Positions 18,184 to 27,466 are shown, counted from the first letter of the stretch. The stretch is DNA of 64,000 nucleotides from Hellea sp964576765 (GCA_964576765.1 CAZNWH010000001.1:1-64000), one strand, 5' to 3'. A program made the numbers and translations. Notes: a model not told the origin generated them from the sequence alone.

Positions 18184-19428
18184 TTAAATGCGCTCGATAA
18201 TCATGGCTGGAGCCTGGCCACCAGCGGCACACATTGTGATAAGGCCATAGCGTCCGCCTGAGCGTTCTAACTCATCCAAAGCTGTACCGATTAGGATGGA
18301 ACCTGTTGCACCGATTGGATGACCTAAAGCCATAGCGCCGCCATTGATGTTGACCTTCTCGCGGTCAAGATCAAGGTCACGGATGAACTTTTCAGCGACG
18401 ACAGCAAAGGCTTCGTTGATTTCCCATACATCGATATCCTCTTTCTTGAGGCCCGCACGCTCCAATACCTTTTCCGCGGCAGGAACAGGTGCATTTAGCA
18501 TCAGAGTAGGGCAGTCGCCCATATTCGTTGCCGCAACGACTCGCGCGCGCGGATTGAGATTGTTTTCTTCTGCGAACTCTTTCGATGTAAGTAGGATTGC
18601 GGCCGCACCGTCAACGACGCCAGAACTATTGCCGGCATGATGGACATGATTGATAGAGCCTTCGAGTTGCGGATATTTCCGAGTGATCAAGTTTCCATAA
18701 GTATTCCCAGTATCATCCACTTCAATGTCCGTGAACATTGAAAAAACGGTTTTCAGCCCAGCAAGGCTTTCTGCAGTTGTGCCCGGACGCGGAAACTCTT
18801 CTTTATCCAAAGCAACAGAGCCATCTTCATTATGAACCGGGATCAGGGAGCCATCAAAACGACCTTCCTCAATCGCGCGGGCGGCTCTTTGTTGGGAGGT
18901 TACGGCCAGCGCGTCCAAATCGTCCCGCGAAATTTCCTCTAAAGTCGCGATTGCATCAGCACATACGCCTTGTTGAGATTGAGGATGAATCTTTCGAAGC
19001 GCTAGGTTGCCGCCGTCAAGCATGGCCGGTTGCGTTGGGTCCGCAATAGAGTTTGTGTAACTCATCATTTCGGTTCCACCTGCGACGACACAGTCTTCCA
19101 AGCCCGCCATAACCTGACCAGCGGCTAAGCTAACAGATGTAATGCCGGAGCCGCAAAAACGGTCCATAGTTACGCCGGAGGCTTTTTCGTCATAGCCAGC
19201 TAAAAGAGCTGACATCCTGCCAAGGTCAGTGCCTTGTTTGCCGACCTGAGTTGATGTCGCCCAAACAACGTCATCGACCTTTGACGTGTCGAGGTTGTTT
19301 CGCTCTTTGATGGCTTTAAGAACCGTCGCGCCTAGATGCTGTGGATGGAGATGAGCGAGTGCACCACGTCCAATTTTTCCTACGCCGCGTGGTGTCCTCA
19401 CGGCATCAATGATATAAGCTTCACCCAT
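18184..19428 (-). CDS. Acetyl-CoA acetyltransferase / 3-ketoacyl-CoA thiolase
   Basis: A 414-residue type II thiolase that cleaves 3-ketoacyl-CoA with CoA. The acylated Cys92 is in DRFCGSG, the His in GGAMALGHPIGATG, and the C-terminal base Cys in CAAGGQAPAM. INEAFAVVAEKF matches the thiolase active-site loop. It is therefore a fully equipped thiolase, unlike the thiolase-fold protein at 39934. I prefer the ATG at 19428 (MGEAYIID) because GGAG lies six bases upstream; an ATG at 19440 would add four residues. It lies between an SDR and a CoA ligase in the same operon. Confidence 0.93.
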   Translation of the reverse strand: MGEAYIIDAVRTPRGVGKIGRGALAHLHPQHLGATVLKAIKERNNLDTSKVDDVVWATSTQVGKQGTDLGRMSALLAGYDEKASGVTMDRFCGSGITSVSLAAGQVMAGLEDCVVAGGTEMMSYTNSIADPTQPAMLDGGNLALRKIHPQSQQGVCADAIATLEEISRDDLDALAVTSQQRAARAIEEGRFDGSLIPVHNEDGSVALDKEEFPRPGTTAESLAGLKTVFSMFTDIEVDDTGNTYGNLITRKYPQLEGSINHVHHAGNSSGVVDGAAAILLTSKEFAEENNLNPRARVVAATNMGDCPTLMLNAPVPAAEKVLERAGLKKEDIDVWEINEAFAVVAEKFIRDLDLDREKVNINGGAMALGHPIGATGSILIGTALDELERSGGRYGLITMCAAGGQAPAMIIERI

Positions 19429-19495
19429 TTTAGTCTCCATCGTAATAGTTTTGTCGAAAGTAAATTTCGATTGGTTAAATGTTCTGTATTTAAAT

Positions 19496-20272
19496 CTATC
19501 GCGGCGTCATTCGAATGCCGCCATCCATCCGGATACATTCGCCGTTGATGTAGTCATTTTCTACTATTTGTTGAGATAGCATGGCAATCTCATCAGGTCT
19601 TCCAAGTCGCATCGGGTTTGGAACAGTGGCTTCCAGTGCCTTGAAAACATGCTTAGGCAGAGAGTCAAATAGCGGTGTATGGATAAGGCCCGGAACAATT
19701 GTATTACAGCGAATGCCTAACTGAGCCAGATCTCTGGCAATTACGATTGTCATGCCAATAACGCCGCCTTTAGAGGCTGAATAAGCGACTTGACCAATTT
19801 GTCCTTCATAGCCCGCAACTGACGCGGTGTTGATGATGACGCCGCGTTGACCACAATCCGTAACCGGATCATTTTTTGACATTTTCTGGGCCGCCAGACG
19901 TGTCACATTGAAAGTGCCGATAAGATTGACGTCTAGGACCTTTTTAAAATTATCCAGACTATGCGGAGCGTCCTTGCGTCCGTCATAAGTTTTTGACGCA
20001 GAACCAATGCCGGCAAAATTATTACAAATGTGAATAGCACCGAATTGAGCTATAGTGCTCTCGATAGCCTTTGTTACTGACTCTTCGTCAGAAACATTTA
20101 CATTGCAAAATAGAGCATTGCCGCCAAGTTCCGTCACTAAGGCTTCTCCGCGCTCAGCATTCATATCAAAAATGGCGACTTTTACACCTTGAGAGTGATA
20201 GCGGCGCGCTGTCGCTTCGCCCAATCCCGACGCTCCACCTGTGATGACCGCGACTTTATCTTGTAGTTTCAT
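19496..20272 (-). CDS. SDR family dehydrogenase, 3-hydroxyacyl-CoA dehydrogenase-like
   Basis: A 258-residue classical short-chain dehydrogenase. The cofactor motif is TGGASGLGEA with Asp at the end of beta-2 (AIFDMN), which favours NAD. The NFAG motif and the catalytic YSASK are intact, and INTASVAGYEGQIGQV holds the Ser. Sequence style and position between a crotonase and a thiolase suggest oxidation of a 3-hydroxyacyl-CoA, like HSD10-type enzymes. The gap to the thiolase start is 67 bp. Confidence 0.9.
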   Translation of the reverse strand: MKLQDKVAVITGGASGLGEATARRYHSQGVKVAIFDMNAERGEALVTELGGNALFCNVNVSDEESVTKAIESTIAQFGAIHICNNFAGIGSASKTYDGRKDAPHSLDNFKKVLDVNLIGTFNVTRLAAQKMSKNDPVTDCGQRGVIINTASVAGYEGQIGQVAYSASKGGVIGMTIVIARDLAQLGIRCNTIVPGLIHTPLFDSLPKHVFKALEATVPNPMRLGRPDEIAMLSQQIVENDYINGECIRMDGGIRMTPR

Positions 20273-20300
20273 TGTTTTTCCATTTTGTTGTGAAGTGGGG

Positions 20301-21197
20301 TTATTTTTTCTTACGCGTTTTTTCGAAGAAAGCTGAAATATGTTCTTTGGCAGACGGGCTGACTGCGAGGTCAGTAAGATACTGACTCTCTAAGGCCATC
20401 GCTGTTGCAAAATCGAGAGGCTTGCTTTCCAGGGCGCATTTCAAAATTGTTGCTGGAGCGGGCCCAGATGTAAACTCACCGGCCTCAATGCGTGTTTCAA
20501 ACTCTTTTTGGATATCAGATAAGGTGTCTTCTGATGCTGATTGATCGGGCTTATCCCAAGGTTGAACGGAAGAGGGATTGCTCAAAATCCAAGCTTTGGC
20601 TTTAGCAAACATGTCATCATTGTCTTCGGCGATTTCATCGATCATTCCATTTGCGAGCGACTCTTCAGGAGAGAACGCTTTGCCTGTAATGAGTATAGGC
20701 AGAGCCGCTTCTGTGCCGAGTAATCGCGTTAGGCGGATTACGCCGCCGCCGCCCGGTAGGAGGCCAAGCGTGACCTCAGGGACGCCTATAATTGTTTTAG
20801 GGTTTTTAGCCGCAATTCTATGATGGCATGAAAGGCAAATTTCATAACCGCCGCCTAGGGCTGCGCCATTGATAGCGGCCACAACAGGGAGGTCTTGAGT
20901 CTCGAGCGCTCGTAAGTGCTTTTTGATCAACTGCACTTTTTCAAAATAGACGTCGCGAGTTTCATCGGTAATAGCCAGTATTTCTTGAAGGTCGCCGCCA
21001 GCAAAAAAAGTACTTTTTGCGGATGTTAAAATAACGCCTTTGTAAAGATCACGCTCTTCGGACAGCTTTTGCGTTAAAGCCTTTAGCGCGTCAATAAATG
21101 CGCCATTCATAACGTTCACGCGTCCGTCCGCGTCATCCATAGTTGCAGTTAAGATACCGTCCGAATCGACGTCATATTGCATATAGGCTTTTGTCAT
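20301..21197 (-). CDS. Enoyl-CoA hydratase/isomerase family protein (FadB/FadJ N-domain-like)
   Basis: A 298-residue crotonase. Oxyanion-hole segments are FFAGGDLQEI and INGAALGGGYEI, and the hydratase Glu is in GVPEVTLGLLPGGGG. The GGGGVIRLTRLLG block and the roughly 300-residue length resemble the N-terminal hydratase half of FadB/FadJ multifunctional proteins, here standing alone without the dehydrogenase half. I chose the ATG at 21197 (MTKAYM), which has GAAAAGAAAG upstream; an in-frame upstream codon at 21227 would add ten residues. It is the first gene of the minus-strand unit and diverges from the SDR at 21301 over operator site B. Confidence 0.88.
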   Translation of the reverse strand: MTKAYMQYDVDSDGILTATMDDADGRVNVMNGAFIDALKALTQKLSEERDLYKGVILTSAKSTFFAGGDLQEILAITDETRDVYFEKVQLIKKHLRALETQDLPVVAAINGAALGGGYEICLSCHHRIAAKNPKTIIGVPEVTLGLLPGGGGVIRLTRLLGTEAALPILITGKAFSPEESLANGMIDEIAEDNDDMFAKAKAWILSNPSSVQPWDKPDQSASEDTLSDIQKEFETRIEAGEFTSGPAPATILKCALESKPLDFATAMALESQYLTDLAVSPSAKEHISAFFEKTRKKK

Positions 21198-21261
21198 GAT
21201 GCTTTCTTTTCGTTTTACGAATAACAAACTTCGATTTTTAAGTGACAGTGAAGAAAAAATG

Positions 21262-21283
21262 ACTTACTGGTTAACTAACAAGT
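21262..21283. promoter_or_regulatory. Operator site B between divergent operons
   Basis: ACTTA (21262-21266), 12 bp, CAAGT (21279-21283), with the right side extended as AACAAGTTTAT exactly as in site A. The left half-site has diverged (one mismatch in the core). It lies 17 bp upstream of the SDR start at 21301 and 64 bp upstream of the crotonase on the other strand, so a bound protein could block both promoters. Confidence 0.6.
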
Positions 21284-21300
21284 TTATAGGGGAATGAAAA

Positions 21301-22083
21301 ATGGATGACAAGAGCGATCTTGCCAAGTTGTTCGATTTGTCGGGTCAGCGCGCATTGATTTCCGGGGGAGGTACCGGGATAGGTCGACAGACAGCTTTAA
21401 CATTCGCAGCTTATGGTGCTGAGGTGGTATTAGCTGCGAGGCGGCGCGAAAAACTCGAGGCAACGGTTGTTGAACTTAAGGCGAGCGGTGCAATAGCCAG
21501 TTGTGTGTCCATGGACATCACCAATGCTGACAGTGTCAAAAATGGACTGAAAGAGGCCACAGAGGGTGGTCCAATCACACTTCTAGTGAATAGTGCAGGT
21601 GTGAGTTCTAAAACTTTCCTGCTCGATACGCCTGAAGAAGAATGGGATCAGGTTCTGGGGACTAATCTCAAAGGCGGCTGGATGTTATGTCAAGCGGTTG
21701 CAAGGCAAATGATAGAGGCAGGGGTTGGCGGCAGCATTATCAATATTGCTTCTATTTTAGGGATAGGTTCTCAAAAAGGCGCAGGGCCTTACATGGCATC
21801 AAAGGCCGGTCTGCTTCATTTGACGCGAAATATGGCGCAAGAGTGGGCCCGTTACGGTATCCGCGCAAATACCGTGGCACCAGGTTACTTTATGACCGAT
21901 ATTTCTGAGCCTTATTTGAAAACCAAGACAGGGCAGGCGATGTTAAAGAAAATCCCACTTCGGCGCCTGGGTAATCTACCTGATTTGTCGGGTACAATGT
22001 TGCTATTGGCCTCTAAAGCTGGCGCATACATGACCGGAGGTGTGATTGTGGTTGATGGTGGTCATTCTATCACGCAGCTTTAA
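21301..22083 (+). CDS. SDR family oxidoreductase
   Basis: A 260-residue classical SDR. The cofactor loop SGGGTGIGRQ is followed by AARRREK after beta-2, whose basic residues favour NADP(H). NSAG, INIASILGIGSQKG and YMASK supply the catalytic Asn, Ser, Tyr and Lys. VDGGHSI closes the C terminus. It starts the plus-strand unit shared with the DUF3604 lipoprotein (14 bp downstream), a second SDR and a flavoprotein. The substrate is unknown; a keto or hydroxy intermediate of the pathway is likely. Confidence 0.9.
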   Translation: MDDKSDLAKLFDLSGQRALISGGGTGIGRQTALTFAAYGAEVVLAARRREKLEATVVELKASGAIASCVSMDITNADSVKNGLKEATEGGPITLLVNSAGVSSKTFLLDTPEEEWDQVLGTNLKGGWMLCQAVARQMIEAGVGGSIINIASILGIGSQKGAGPYMASKAGLLHLTRNMAQEWARYGIRANTVAPGYFMTDISEPYLKTKTGQAMLKKIPLRRLGNLPDLSGTMLLLASKAGAYMTGGVIVVDGGHSITQL

Positions 22084-22097
22084 TAGAAAGTAGTCTT

Positions 22098-23876
22098 ATG
22101 AAATTCCATTTAGCACTCACGCTTCCTTTTGTCCTAATCGCGGTCGGGTGCAGTCCAGAAAGCTCTCAAATAACGGCGGCGTCCGAGGATTCGAATTGCT
22201 CTGACTTTAATGAGGCAAACAACCTCTATTGGGGCGATTTGCATGTTCATACGGCTTATTCGATGGATGCGTATATTTTTGGCACCAAAGCATCACCTAC
22301 CGATACTTTCAACTTTGCTAAGGGGGTCACAGAGCAGCGCATGCCTGACGGAACACCTGTTAAGCTTGAAAGGCCTCTGGATTTTATGGCCATCACAGAT
22401 CACGCGGAAACATTTGGTCTCATGCATATATGTACTGAGCCTGATCACGCGGGGTATCAGACTGATTATTGCCAAGAATTACGTGAGTTAAGCGGTCCCA
22501 ATGCCAGAGCCTCTATAATGGCCTTTAGAAAACTCTTTGCGCCTATTTCTCGTGGTAAACAGGCCCCTTTATGTTCTCAAGAGGACTTAGACTGCGAAAT
22601 AGCCGCTATCGATCGCTGGAATAATGTTCAAAAGGCTGCGAATACTGCTGACAAGCCCTGCGGGTTTACCGCTTTTCTTGGGTATGAGTGGTCCGCTACT
22701 CCGAATGATGCCCACTGGCATCGCAACATTATTTTTAAAAGTGACGTTGCGACTGAAGGATTGATCGATTTTTTGAGATATCCGACTCCCGAACGTATGT
22801 GGGCCGAATTGGAAAGCCAGTGTAAGCCTGAGAATGGGTGTGACGTACTTGCCATTCCGCATAACACGAACCTGAGCGAGGGCGGAGGCTTCGATGTTGA
22901 GAATTCGTCGACTGTAGAGTTACGCCGCCGTGAAAGATATGAACGCCTGATTGAAATAACCCAACATAAGGGAACGAGTGAGTGCTTGAACGAAAATTGG
23001 GATGACCGGAATTCTGACTGCGGATTCGAGCAGGCTCTCAGTGGAAGAATGGTACAGGCTATTCGGCAAGACCCTTCTATCCGCGAAAAATACAATCGCA
23101 GTTTCAGCCGAAACATCTTGGGTAGAGGGCTTGAAAGTTACGCGTCAAATGATGAGGGCATCAATCCTCTTCAAATCGGATTTATTGGATCAACAGATAG
23201 TCACTCTGCGACTCCCGGGCTCACAGAAGAAGCGTTTTGGAAAGGCGATTCATTTGGAGGTGGTGATGTTCATCGTCCGCGCTGGCTAGCGGGTCCGGGA
23301 CCAGACTTTAGTCCGGGCGGACTAGTTGGCGTTTGGGCTAAGCAGAACACGCGCGCTGATATCTTTGATGGCCTAAAGAGCCGCCATGCCTATGCAACAT
23401 CTGGGACTCGTATTGCGCTGAAATTCGCGGTTATATCTTCTAAGAGTGATGCGAAGACTTGCGGCGCAAAATTACGCGTGGGCAGCCCTATGGGCTCCAC
23501 TCTTGTGACAAAGCAGACGGAAGCACCTGAGTTCGTTTTTAAAGCTACTCAAGATTTAGTACCTCTCGAGCGCGTTCAAATCGTCAAGGGGAGCTTGAAG
23601 GACGGGCAAGTTCAAGAAGAGGTCCTCACAATCAAGAGTGTCGACGGCGGATTTAATAAGGCTTGTGAAAGCTGGTCTGATCCCAACTTTGACCCTAATG
23701 AACCCGCTTATTGGTATATGCGTATTCTCGAAGTCCCGACACCGCGCTGGTCGAAACTTCTTTGCAAAGAATTGGGCAATTGTGACAAATTCCCGAATGC
23801 GGATGTTATGATTAGCGAGCGCGCTTGGAGTTCGCCAATTTGGTATTTGCCGCCGCGTACGAGCGCTGAAAAATAA
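22098..23876 (+). CDS. DUF3604 domain lipoprotein
   Basis: A 592-residue DUF3604 protein with a lipoprotein signal peptide (lipobox AVGC, Cys18). The domain begins with LYWGDLHVHTAYSMDAY, whose HxH resembles the metal site of PHP-type phosphoesterases/amidohydrolases, followed by ITDHAE and FLGYEWSA, and later IGSTDSHSA. Metal binding is therefore likely. Such genes often accompany acyl-CoA catabolic clusters in marine proteobacteria, but I know of no defined reaction. It is probably an envelope-located hydrolase. It is embedded between two SDR genes in one unit. Confidence 0.88.
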   Translation: MKFHLALTLPFVLIAVGCSPESSQITAASEDSNCSDFNEANNLYWGDLHVHTAYSMDAYIFGTKASPTDTFNFAKGVTEQRMPDGTPVKLERPLDFMAITDHAETFGLMHICTEPDHAGYQTDYCQELRELSGPNARASIMAFRKLFAPISRGKQAPLCSQEDLDCEIAAIDRWNNVQKAANTADKPCGFTAFLGYEWSATPNDAHWHRNIIFKSDVATEGLIDFLRYPTPERMWAELESQCKPENGCDVLAIPHNTNLSEGGGFDVENSSTVELRRRERYERLIEITQHKGTSECLNENWDDRNSDCGFEQALSGRMVQAIRQDPSIREKYNRSFSRNILGRGLESYASNDEGINPLQIGFIGSTDSHSATPGLTEEAFWKGDSFGGGDVHRPRWLAGPGPDFSPGGLVGVWAKQNTRADIFDGLKSRHAYATSGTRIALKFAVISSKSDAKTCGAKLRVGSPMGSTLVTKQTEAPEFVFKATQDLVPLERVQIVKGSLKDGQVQEEVLTIKSVDGGFNKACESWSDPNFDPNEPAYWYMRILEVPTPRWSKLLCKELGNCDKFPNADVMISERAWSSPIWYLPPRTSAEK

Positions 23877-23903
23877 TTAGAATTTATGAAAAGGAGATAG
23901 GAA

Positions 23904-24698
23904 ATGTCGCAGGATATTTTAGATCAAGCAGGTAGAGTTTCTCTGGTGACAGGGGCGGGACAGGGTGTTGGCCGCCAGATTGCGCTGCACCTGTCAGGGC
24001 ATAATAGCGGCGGTGTGGCCGTCAATGATTATGTACTCGAGCGCGCTGAAAGCGTCGCGGATGAAATTAAGGCTGCGGGCGGCAAGGCCATTGCTGTGCA
24101 AGCTGATGTCACGGATACAGAATCTGTGAAGGCTATGGTTGCGCGCATTAACGATGAACTCGGCCCTGTAGGCACATTGATTAATAACGCGGGAAACATG
24201 GGCGCAAATCCAACTGCCGATGTCATGAAGCCGTTTTGGGAGACTGGCCCAGATGTTTGGTCGCAGTCCATTGATGTCAATCTTTTCGGCGTTATGAATT
24301 GCACGGCGGCCGTTATTCCAGGAATGATTGAACGAAAGGCTCCAGCGCGTGTTGTAACGATTATTTCTGATGCAGCCCGTCACGGTGATGCAGGGTTTGA
24401 AGCCTATTCTGCGGCTAAAGCTGGCGCAGCAGGTTTCATGAGAAGCCTTGCGCGAAGCACGGCGCGGTTTCAAGTTACGGCTAATTGTATTGCTATTTCA
24501 GCAACACGGACGCCTGCTATCGCGGCGCAATTGGCGAATGAAGCCCTCATGAAAAAAGTATTATCGAATTATATCGTGCGGCGTCCAGGAGAACCCGAAG
24601 ATGTTGCGAACATGGCCTTGTTTCTAGCCTCAGAGGCCAGTTCTTGGATTAGCGGTCATACTTATCCCGTCGATGGCGGATTTGTTCCATCCCTTTAG
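23904..24698 (+). CDS. SDR family oxidoreductase
   Basis: A 264-residue classical SDR with TGAGQGVGRQ, Asp after beta-2 (VNDYV), NNAGN, VVTIISDAARHG and the catalytic YSAAK. VDGGFVP ends the fold. AAGGAGATAGGAA precedes the ATG. It lies 27 bp after DUF3604 and 9 bp before the flavoprotein gene, so the four genes are co-transcribed. It is not closely similar to the SDRs at 19496, 21301 or 36105, so the four probably act at different steps. Confidence 0.89.
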   Translation: MSQDILDQAGRVSLVTGAGQGVGRQIALHLSGHNSGGVAVNDYVLERAESVADEIKAAGGKAIAVQADVTDTESVKAMVARINDELGPVGTLINNAGNMGANPTADVMKPFWETGPDVWSQSIDVNLFGVMNCTAAVIPGMIERKAPARVVTIISDAARHGDAGFEAYSAAKAGAAGFMRSLARSTARFQVTANCIAISATRTPAIAAQLANEALMKKVLSNYIVRRPGEPEDVANMALFLASEASSWISGHTYPVDGGFVPSL

Positions 24699-24707
24699 GG
24701 GACGACT

Positions 24708-25358
24708 ATGACGAAATTACTCTTCATCGAATCGAGCCCCCGCAAAGAGAGCTCTTACTCGTCTACTGTCGCCTATGAATTTCTCGAAAGTTATAAGGCG
24801 GCTAATCCCGATCACGAGATCGAGCACTTACCCCTTTTTGAAGCTGACCTGCCTCCATTCACCGCGCAGGCCGCCAATCAAAAGATGGAAAATATCGTTA
24901 GCCTAATGACAGGCAAAGGGCCGATAGATGCAGACGGGGAATGGGCTGGCGTTTTAAGAGAGATAGAACGTATTAAGAGCGCTGATAAAGTCTTGCTTTC
25001 CGCCCCGATGTGGAATTTCTCTATTCCTTACCGCCTAAAGCAATGGATTGATCTTGTGGTGCAGGTCGGCGTATCTGTCATGGTGAACCAAAAATTTGAG
25101 TATGTTGGCCAAATTACCGATCGTCCTTTGCAAATGGTTTTAGCAAGCGGCAGCCCCTATGAGGCCAGATTTCCATTGGAGAGCGATGGCGCAAAAATTG
25201 ATTTCCAATGGGCTTATCTGGATTACATTTTCCGTTTTCTAGGATTCACGGATATCAGTCTCCTTAAGGTGCAGCCAACGGGCCGGCCCGGACCAGATCT
25301 TGACGCCATGATTTCAGATATGAAGGAAAAAGCCAAAGCTGCTGGGGCGGCTTTTTAG
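24708..25358 (+). CDS. FMN-dependent NADH:quinone oxidoreductase / azoreductase-like flavoprotein
   Basis: A 216-residue flavodoxin-fold protein of the AzoR family. The FMN phosphate loop ESSPRKESSYSST is at the N terminus and the typical SAPMWNFSIPYRLKQWIDLV block is near residue 100. VLASGSPYE holds the second flavin-binding segment. Family members reduce quinones or azo and nitro groups with NAD(P)H by two-electron transfer. In this cluster it may reduce a quinone or enone produced by the monooxygenase branch. That assignment is inference. Confidence 0.88.
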   Translation: MTKLLFIESSPRKESSYSSTVAYEFLESYKAANPDHEIEHLPLFEADLPPFTAQAANQKMENIVSLMTGKGPIDADGEWAGVLREIERIKSADKVLLSAPMWNFSIPYRLKQWIDLVVQVGVSVMVNQKFEYVGQITDRPLQMVLASGSPYEARFPLESDGAKIDFQWAYLDYIFRFLGFTDISLLKVQPTGRPGPDLDAMISDMKEKAKAAGAAF

Positions 25359-25414
25359 CCCCATATCGTCAAAGCTGACCCCATTGCTTTTTAAAATTAT
25401 GAAGGAAAGACAAA

Positions 25415-25852
25415 ATGACGTCATTTTCATACAGTACTATCATTGAAGCTCCGATAGAAACCGTATTCGATTATGTGAGTAACATTGATAATCGTATGGA
25501 ATGGCAAGAGTCTTTGGTAAAGGTTGAGCGTTTAACGCCTTTGCCAGATGGCGTGGGGGCCCATTGGAAAGAGACATTTCAATATGGCAAAAAAGCCTCA
25601 ACTGCAGACATGCGATATGCTGCATTTGAGCGTCCTCATATCTTCACAGAAGATATTACGACCAATAACGCAACAGGGGTTATTGATGTGAAATTTGCTG
25701 AAGCGGGAAACTATACCGAGCTTTCCGTTTTCGTCACTATGAAATGGAGAGGGCGTTTCCGCTTATTAGCGCCACTTGCAAATTCAGTCTTTAAGAAAGC
25801 CATTACAAAGGATTTTGGGGACATAAATACAAAACTTAAATCCCGCACATAA
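25415..25852 (+). CDS. SRPBCC family protein (polyketide cyclase/START-like)
   Basis: A 145-residue protein with the SRPBCC signature: N-terminal FSYSTIIEAPIETVFDYVSNIDNRMEWQESLVKVE and a long C-terminal helix ending FKKAITKDFGDINTKL. The fold has a deep hydrophobic ligand pocket and serves for binding or cyclising hydrophobic compounds. GAAGGAAAG precedes the ATG. It is the last gene of the unit and ends at a strong hairpin before the convergent MDR gene. No catalytic residues can be assigned. Confidence 0.82.
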   Translation: MTSFSYSTIIEAPIETVFDYVSNIDNRMEWQESLVKVERLTPLPDGVGAHWKETFQYGKKASTADMRYAAFERPHIFTEDITTNNATGVIDVKFAEAGNYTELSVFVTMKWRGRFRLLAPLANSVFKKAITKDFGDINTKLKSRT

Positions 25853-25861
25853 CAATACCCG

Positions 25862-25885
25862 CTAAAAACGGACATTCGTTTTTAG
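25862..25885. terminator. Bidirectional terminator between convergent genes
   Basis: CTAAAAACG (25862-25870) and CGTTTTTAG (25877-25885) form a perfect 9-bp stem with a 6-base loop. The A/T tracts lie inside the stem so that either strand gives a U-containing 3' arm. It sits at the junction of the SRPBCC gene (plus) and the MDR gene (minus) and would end both transcripts. Confidence 0.65.
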
Positions 25886-27021
25886 GCTGAGACCTTATGC
25901 GGGTTTATGAGGACTTTCTGTCCCGTTTTGATTTTTCCAAACTTTGTAAGTGCCTCTACGGTTAAAGCGTCCTGCATAGAAATCTCCGCGCTGTAATGGC
26001 TCGCAAAAGTCGTTTTTATCTCTGCGATAATACGCTGGCGGAGCTCATGAATTCGCTTGGGGTCAACGGTTTGTAGGAAAGGCATTAAAAGCCAGCCATT
26101 GATCGAGAAAGTAAAGCCAAAGTTAGGTTTAAGAACAATTGACGAATTATCTAAGCGGCCATAGATGTTTATTTTTTTGAGCGTGTTCGACCCATAGCGG
26201 TCATATGGCTTACCTGCGGAGGCTGCGCGTTCCATGCAAGTAAGTATCGTATTAACGAGCGCCCCCCCGCCGGTGGCATCAAAGGCGATATAGGCACCCG
26301 TTTCCTTGATCGCGGCCGTCAGTTCCGCTTCAAAGCTATCTGAGGCCGAATTTACAATATATTTTGCGCCTATGTCTCTGAGTAGCTTTTCCTGTTCAGG
26401 ACTGCGCACAATATTCACAATATCAACATCATCATCAAGACAAACACGGTTAAGCATTTGCCCAAGATTTGAGGCGGCTGCTGTATGGACGAATGAGTTG
26501 GCGCCGTCGCGGCGCACAGCCTCTACAATGGATAACGCTGTCATCGGATTGACGAAACAAGACCCGACCTGCTTTGGCATAATCTTATCGCCCATAGGGA
26601 TGACCGTCGCCGCTTTAACGCATCTATATTCGGTGAGCATATTGCCTGCCGCCATAGACACTGTTTGCCCTATCAGCGATTGCGCTAGGTCTGACGAGCC
26701 TGCAGAGACGACTATGCCGGCCCCTTCAATGCCGACGCTCATGGGCTTGCCTATACGTCCTTGAATGGTCTTTATCTTATCTTTTGGAATATCGATGGAG
26801 ACCACAGGGTCTTTGGCTGTGCCTGCCGCGCGGGCCGTGGATAGGTCAGCAGGACCGAGTAATAATGCTAAATCAGAAGGATTAATTGGGGCGGCCTCCA
26901 CGCGCACAATAATCTCGTCAGCTTTTGGCGCGGGCAGCTCTGTTGTGCCAATGGATAAGCGTAGCTGATGATCCTGCGTGATTAAGGACTCTATTCTGCG
27001 GGACTGAGAAGGATGTGTCAT
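25882..27021 (-). CDS. Zinc-independent MDR family oxidoreductase (quinone reductase-like)
   Basis: A 379-residue medium-chain dehydrogenase/reductase. The N-terminal GroES-like domain has RVEAAPINPSDLALLLG, typical of quinone oxidoreductases and enoyl reductases; the zinc-binding Cys set of alcohol dehydrogenases is absent. The nucleotide-binding domain has HTAAASNLGQML instead of the usual GxGxxG-type loop and later FDATGGGALV. A 30-residue insertion around residues 60-90 (STARAAGTAKDPVVSIDIPK) is unusual for the family. Probable NADPH-dependent reduction of a C=C bond or quinone. It is the last gene of the monooxygenase operon, 33 bp after the EthD gene. Confidence 0.84.
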   Translation of the reverse strand: MTHPSQSRRIESLITQDHQLRLSIGTTELPAPKADEIIVRVEAAPINPSDLALLLGPADLSTARAAGTAKDPVVSIDIPKDKIKTIQGRIGKPMSVGIEGAGIVVSAGSSDLAQSLIGQTVSMAAGNMLTEYRCVKAATVIPMGDKIMPKQVGSCFVNPMTALSIVEAVRRDGANSFVHTAAASNLGQMLNRVCLDDDVDIVNIVRSPEQEKLLRDIGAKYIVNSASDSFEAELTAAIKETGAYIAFDATGGGALVNTILTCMERAASAGKPYDRYGSNTLKKINIYGRLDNSSIVLKPNFGFTFSINGWLLMPFLQTVDPKRIHELRQRIIAEIKTTFASHYSAEISMQDALTVEALTKFGKIKTGQKVLINPHKVSA

Positions 27022-27054
27022 AAGGCGCGTTTCATGAAAAATGTTGAGGGATAA

Positions 27055-27420
27055 TCAGAAAATTTCGTGTTCTTGCGTAACAAAAAGACGGCTTTTTGAA
27101 AAGTCGATGAAGCGGCTCTCATCCTCTTTCAGGGCTTTGGCGGCGATACGGCCTGCTTCGCTCGCAAATCCAGCCTCTAGCTCTTGGCGCGAGTTCCACC
27201 AGACTTCGGTAATGCCATCATATTGCGACGCGGCGGAACGCGAGGCCCGTAAGCTGTCATTGAGATCATCCATAATCGTATGGCTCTGAACGTAGCGAAC
27301 CGCATTAATGGCTTTGGCAAAAGATTTCACCAAAGGCCCGTGGTCTTCAAGCCATGTACGCCGAAACTCCTCCGCGCTCATGCCCTCTTTTCGGGTAATG
27401 CAGTAAACATGTTTTATCAA
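27055..27420 (-). CDS. EthD domain protein
   Basis: A 121-residue dimeric alpha+beta-barrel protein of the EthD family: it opens with MIKHVYCITRKEGMSAEEFRRTWLEDHGPLVKSF-type sequence, and the EEFRRTWLEDHG block is the family signature. EthD was named from the ethyl tert-butyl ether degradation cluster of Rhodococcus; relatives include decarboxylases, dehydratases and monooxygenase helpers. A final strand segment ends FVTQEHEIF. It lies between the GST and MDR genes of the flavin monooxygenase operon. The reaction is unknown. Confidence 0.82.
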   Translation of the reverse strand: MIKHVYCITRKEGMSAEEFRRTWLEDHGPLVKSFAKAINAVRYVQSHTIMDDLNDSLRASRSAASQYDGITEVWWNSRQELEAGFASEAGRIAAKALKEDESRFIDFSKSRLFVTQEHEIF

Positions 27421-27466
27421 CGCTTGGTGCTTTCAATTAATTTTGCTGCAGGGAGAGAGTTTGGCG

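Noticed and set aside
23994..24473. 159-codon minus-strand frame inside the SDR gene
   Set aside because: Opposite strand of a clear SDR with all catalytic motifs; no domain in the frame.
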